Assembly: GCA_029861795.1 (NCBI GenBank)
Contig: JAOTYS010000265.1
Coordinates: 1-6,459, forward strand
Source: Gammaproteobacteria bacterium
Lineage (GTDB): Bacteria; Pseudomonadota; Gammaproteobacteria; Arenicellales; JAOTYS01
Length of the DNA: 6,459 bases
Direction: 5' to 3'
The position numbers and the translations under genes were made by a program. How positions within the stretch are numbered: the first letter of the stretch is position 1; the number at the start of each line of letters is the position of its first letter. This document shows, piece by piece, positions 5,828-6,459 of the stretch. Under the pieces are notes generated by a model, which worked only from the letters and a program-made list of their open reading frames with translations, did no database searches and was not told the DNA's origin.

Positions 5828-6459
5828 CTAGCCTTGCGCGACACCCCGTATCTCAACTTTCATATCTGCCGAGTGCATGTGGGGTTGAGGTTCAACTGTC
5901 AAAGGGGGGAGTGGGCCTGACACGCAGTCGGCCTCTGTCTGTACAAAACGTGTAGTCTCCTGTTCACCACCCTTAGAAGTGAAGTAACAGACCAGAAGTC
6001 TAAGATCGGCAGCGGTTGCGTCGAAACCTCGTAAGATGTCCTCGACGTAACTCATGGTGAAGCGTGTTTGTTCGGTTAGATTGCCTTTATGGATCGCCTT
6101 CCCCGAGTTGGTGCCGGGCTCGAAAGGCACTTGGCCGCCGATCCAAATGGTGTCCCGCAGGCGGCTGCCCTGACGGTAGGGTACGGGTCAATCCCATACG
6201 CGCTCGGGCCAGCAGTCGTCGCGTGGGATATATTTATCAAAGCCGTTCCAAAGTGCCCGCATGCCGAGTACCTCGACCTTGGTGAGTAGACCTTTGGGCC
6301 AAAGCACATGGCAAGGTACGACCGTAGCGACTGCGGCAGGCTCCCTAAAGTATGAGGCCCGCACTGCCGCCATGGCAGCCCACTCCTCCATGGTGGTACC
6401 GAAGTAGTAGCCTTCTTTCTTGATGCAATCCTGAAATGTGGCACCCAGTTCGGCGAGGA
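5828..6459 (-). pseudogene. Tandem-domain Rid (YjgF/YER057c/UK114) protein, 5'-truncated by window edge, in-frame TGA
   Basis: The minus strand is read in one frame from the right edge to the TAG at 5830-5828. It encodes 89 residues, a TGA (6190-6188), then 119 more residues. The first part (FQDCIKKEGYYFGTT, then VRASYFREPAAVATVVP, then LTKVEVLGMRA) looks like the C-terminal half of one Rid domain. The second (PYRQGSRLRDTIWIGGQVPF, then LTEQTRFTMSYVEDIL, DLRLLVCYF and MKVEIRGVAQG) is an almost complete second Rid domain. Rid proteins form trimers or pseudo-trimers that hydrolyse enamine/imine intermediates. The Arg that marks the RidA subfamily active site is not visible near the C-terminus of either domain, so a non-RidA subgroup is likely. 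The TGA falls in the linker just before the second domain, where a Trp (TGG) or Arg codon would keep the frame. I call it a pseudogene, but sequencing error or readthrough remain possible. The true start lies outside the window. Confidence 0.75.

Noticed and set aside
6145..6190. TGA at 6190-6188 as a selenocysteine codon
   Set aside because: Rid proteins are not known selenoproteins, and the downstream GCAG/CUGC hairpin is small without a clear bacterial SECIS apical loop; a lost Trp or Arg codon is simpler.
6089..6444. Open frames on both strands overlapping the Rid gene in other phases
   Set aside because: Their translations are low in family-like pattern, whereas the Rid frame shows recognisable motifs on both sides of the TGA.

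Overview
The window looks like chromosomal DNA from a proteobacterium, most likely a gammaproteobacterium. The grounds are a roughly 50% GC content judged by eye, Shine-Dalgarno-led genes, tightly coupled operons, and REP-type palindromes carrying the GTAGGAGC head typical of Pseudomonas-like and related gammaproteobacteria. This is inference; there is no rRNA or other taxonomic marker. No CRISPR array, tRNA, integrase or transposase was seen.

Left part (1-1847). The first 381 bases hold no recognisable gene, although the minus strand is open right to the window edge. Then comes a small membrane-anchored protein of unknown function (382-861). It is followed by a two-gene unit (970-1404 and 1401-1847, overlapping by ATGA) encoding the two half-size subunits of a YeeE/YedE (PmpA/PmpB-like) membrane transporter for reduced sulfur compounds. 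The gap before that pair contains a near-consensus FNR/ANR-type box and interlocking inverted repeats.

Middle (1848-2375). This gene-free spacer holds a REP cluster: one REP in one orientation, then four head-to-tail copies in the other. A possible operator palindrome and a weak promoter follow.

Right part (2376-5736). This is a compact three-gene catabolic operon: an NAD(P)-dependent aldehyde dehydrogenase, a luciferase-like (LLM) flavin-dependent monooxygenase and an alpha/beta hydrolase. The genes are separated by 2 nt and then overlap by 1 nt. The combination matches the logic of oxidative N-heterocycle ring-opening pathways: the monooxygenase opens the ring, the dehydrogenase oxidises the aldehyde, and the hydrolase cleaves the resulting amide or ester. 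The closest named analogy I can offer is the trigonelline (Tgn) pathway, with a looser similarity to the pyrimidine Rut pathway. The true substrate is unknown, and no flavin reductase, regulator or transporter for it lies in the window.

Far right (5828-6459, minus strand, convergent). This is the 3' portion of a tandem-domain Rid (YjgF/YER057c/UK114) protein gene. Its reading frame is intact on both sides of a single in-frame TGA at 6190-6188, so it is either a recent pseudogene, a recoded gene or a sequencing error. Rid proteins hydrolyse enamines and imines, so its place beside this operon may be functional. No wholly new system is demonstrated. The most interesting items are the uncharacterised catabolic cassette and the interrupted Rid gene beside it.
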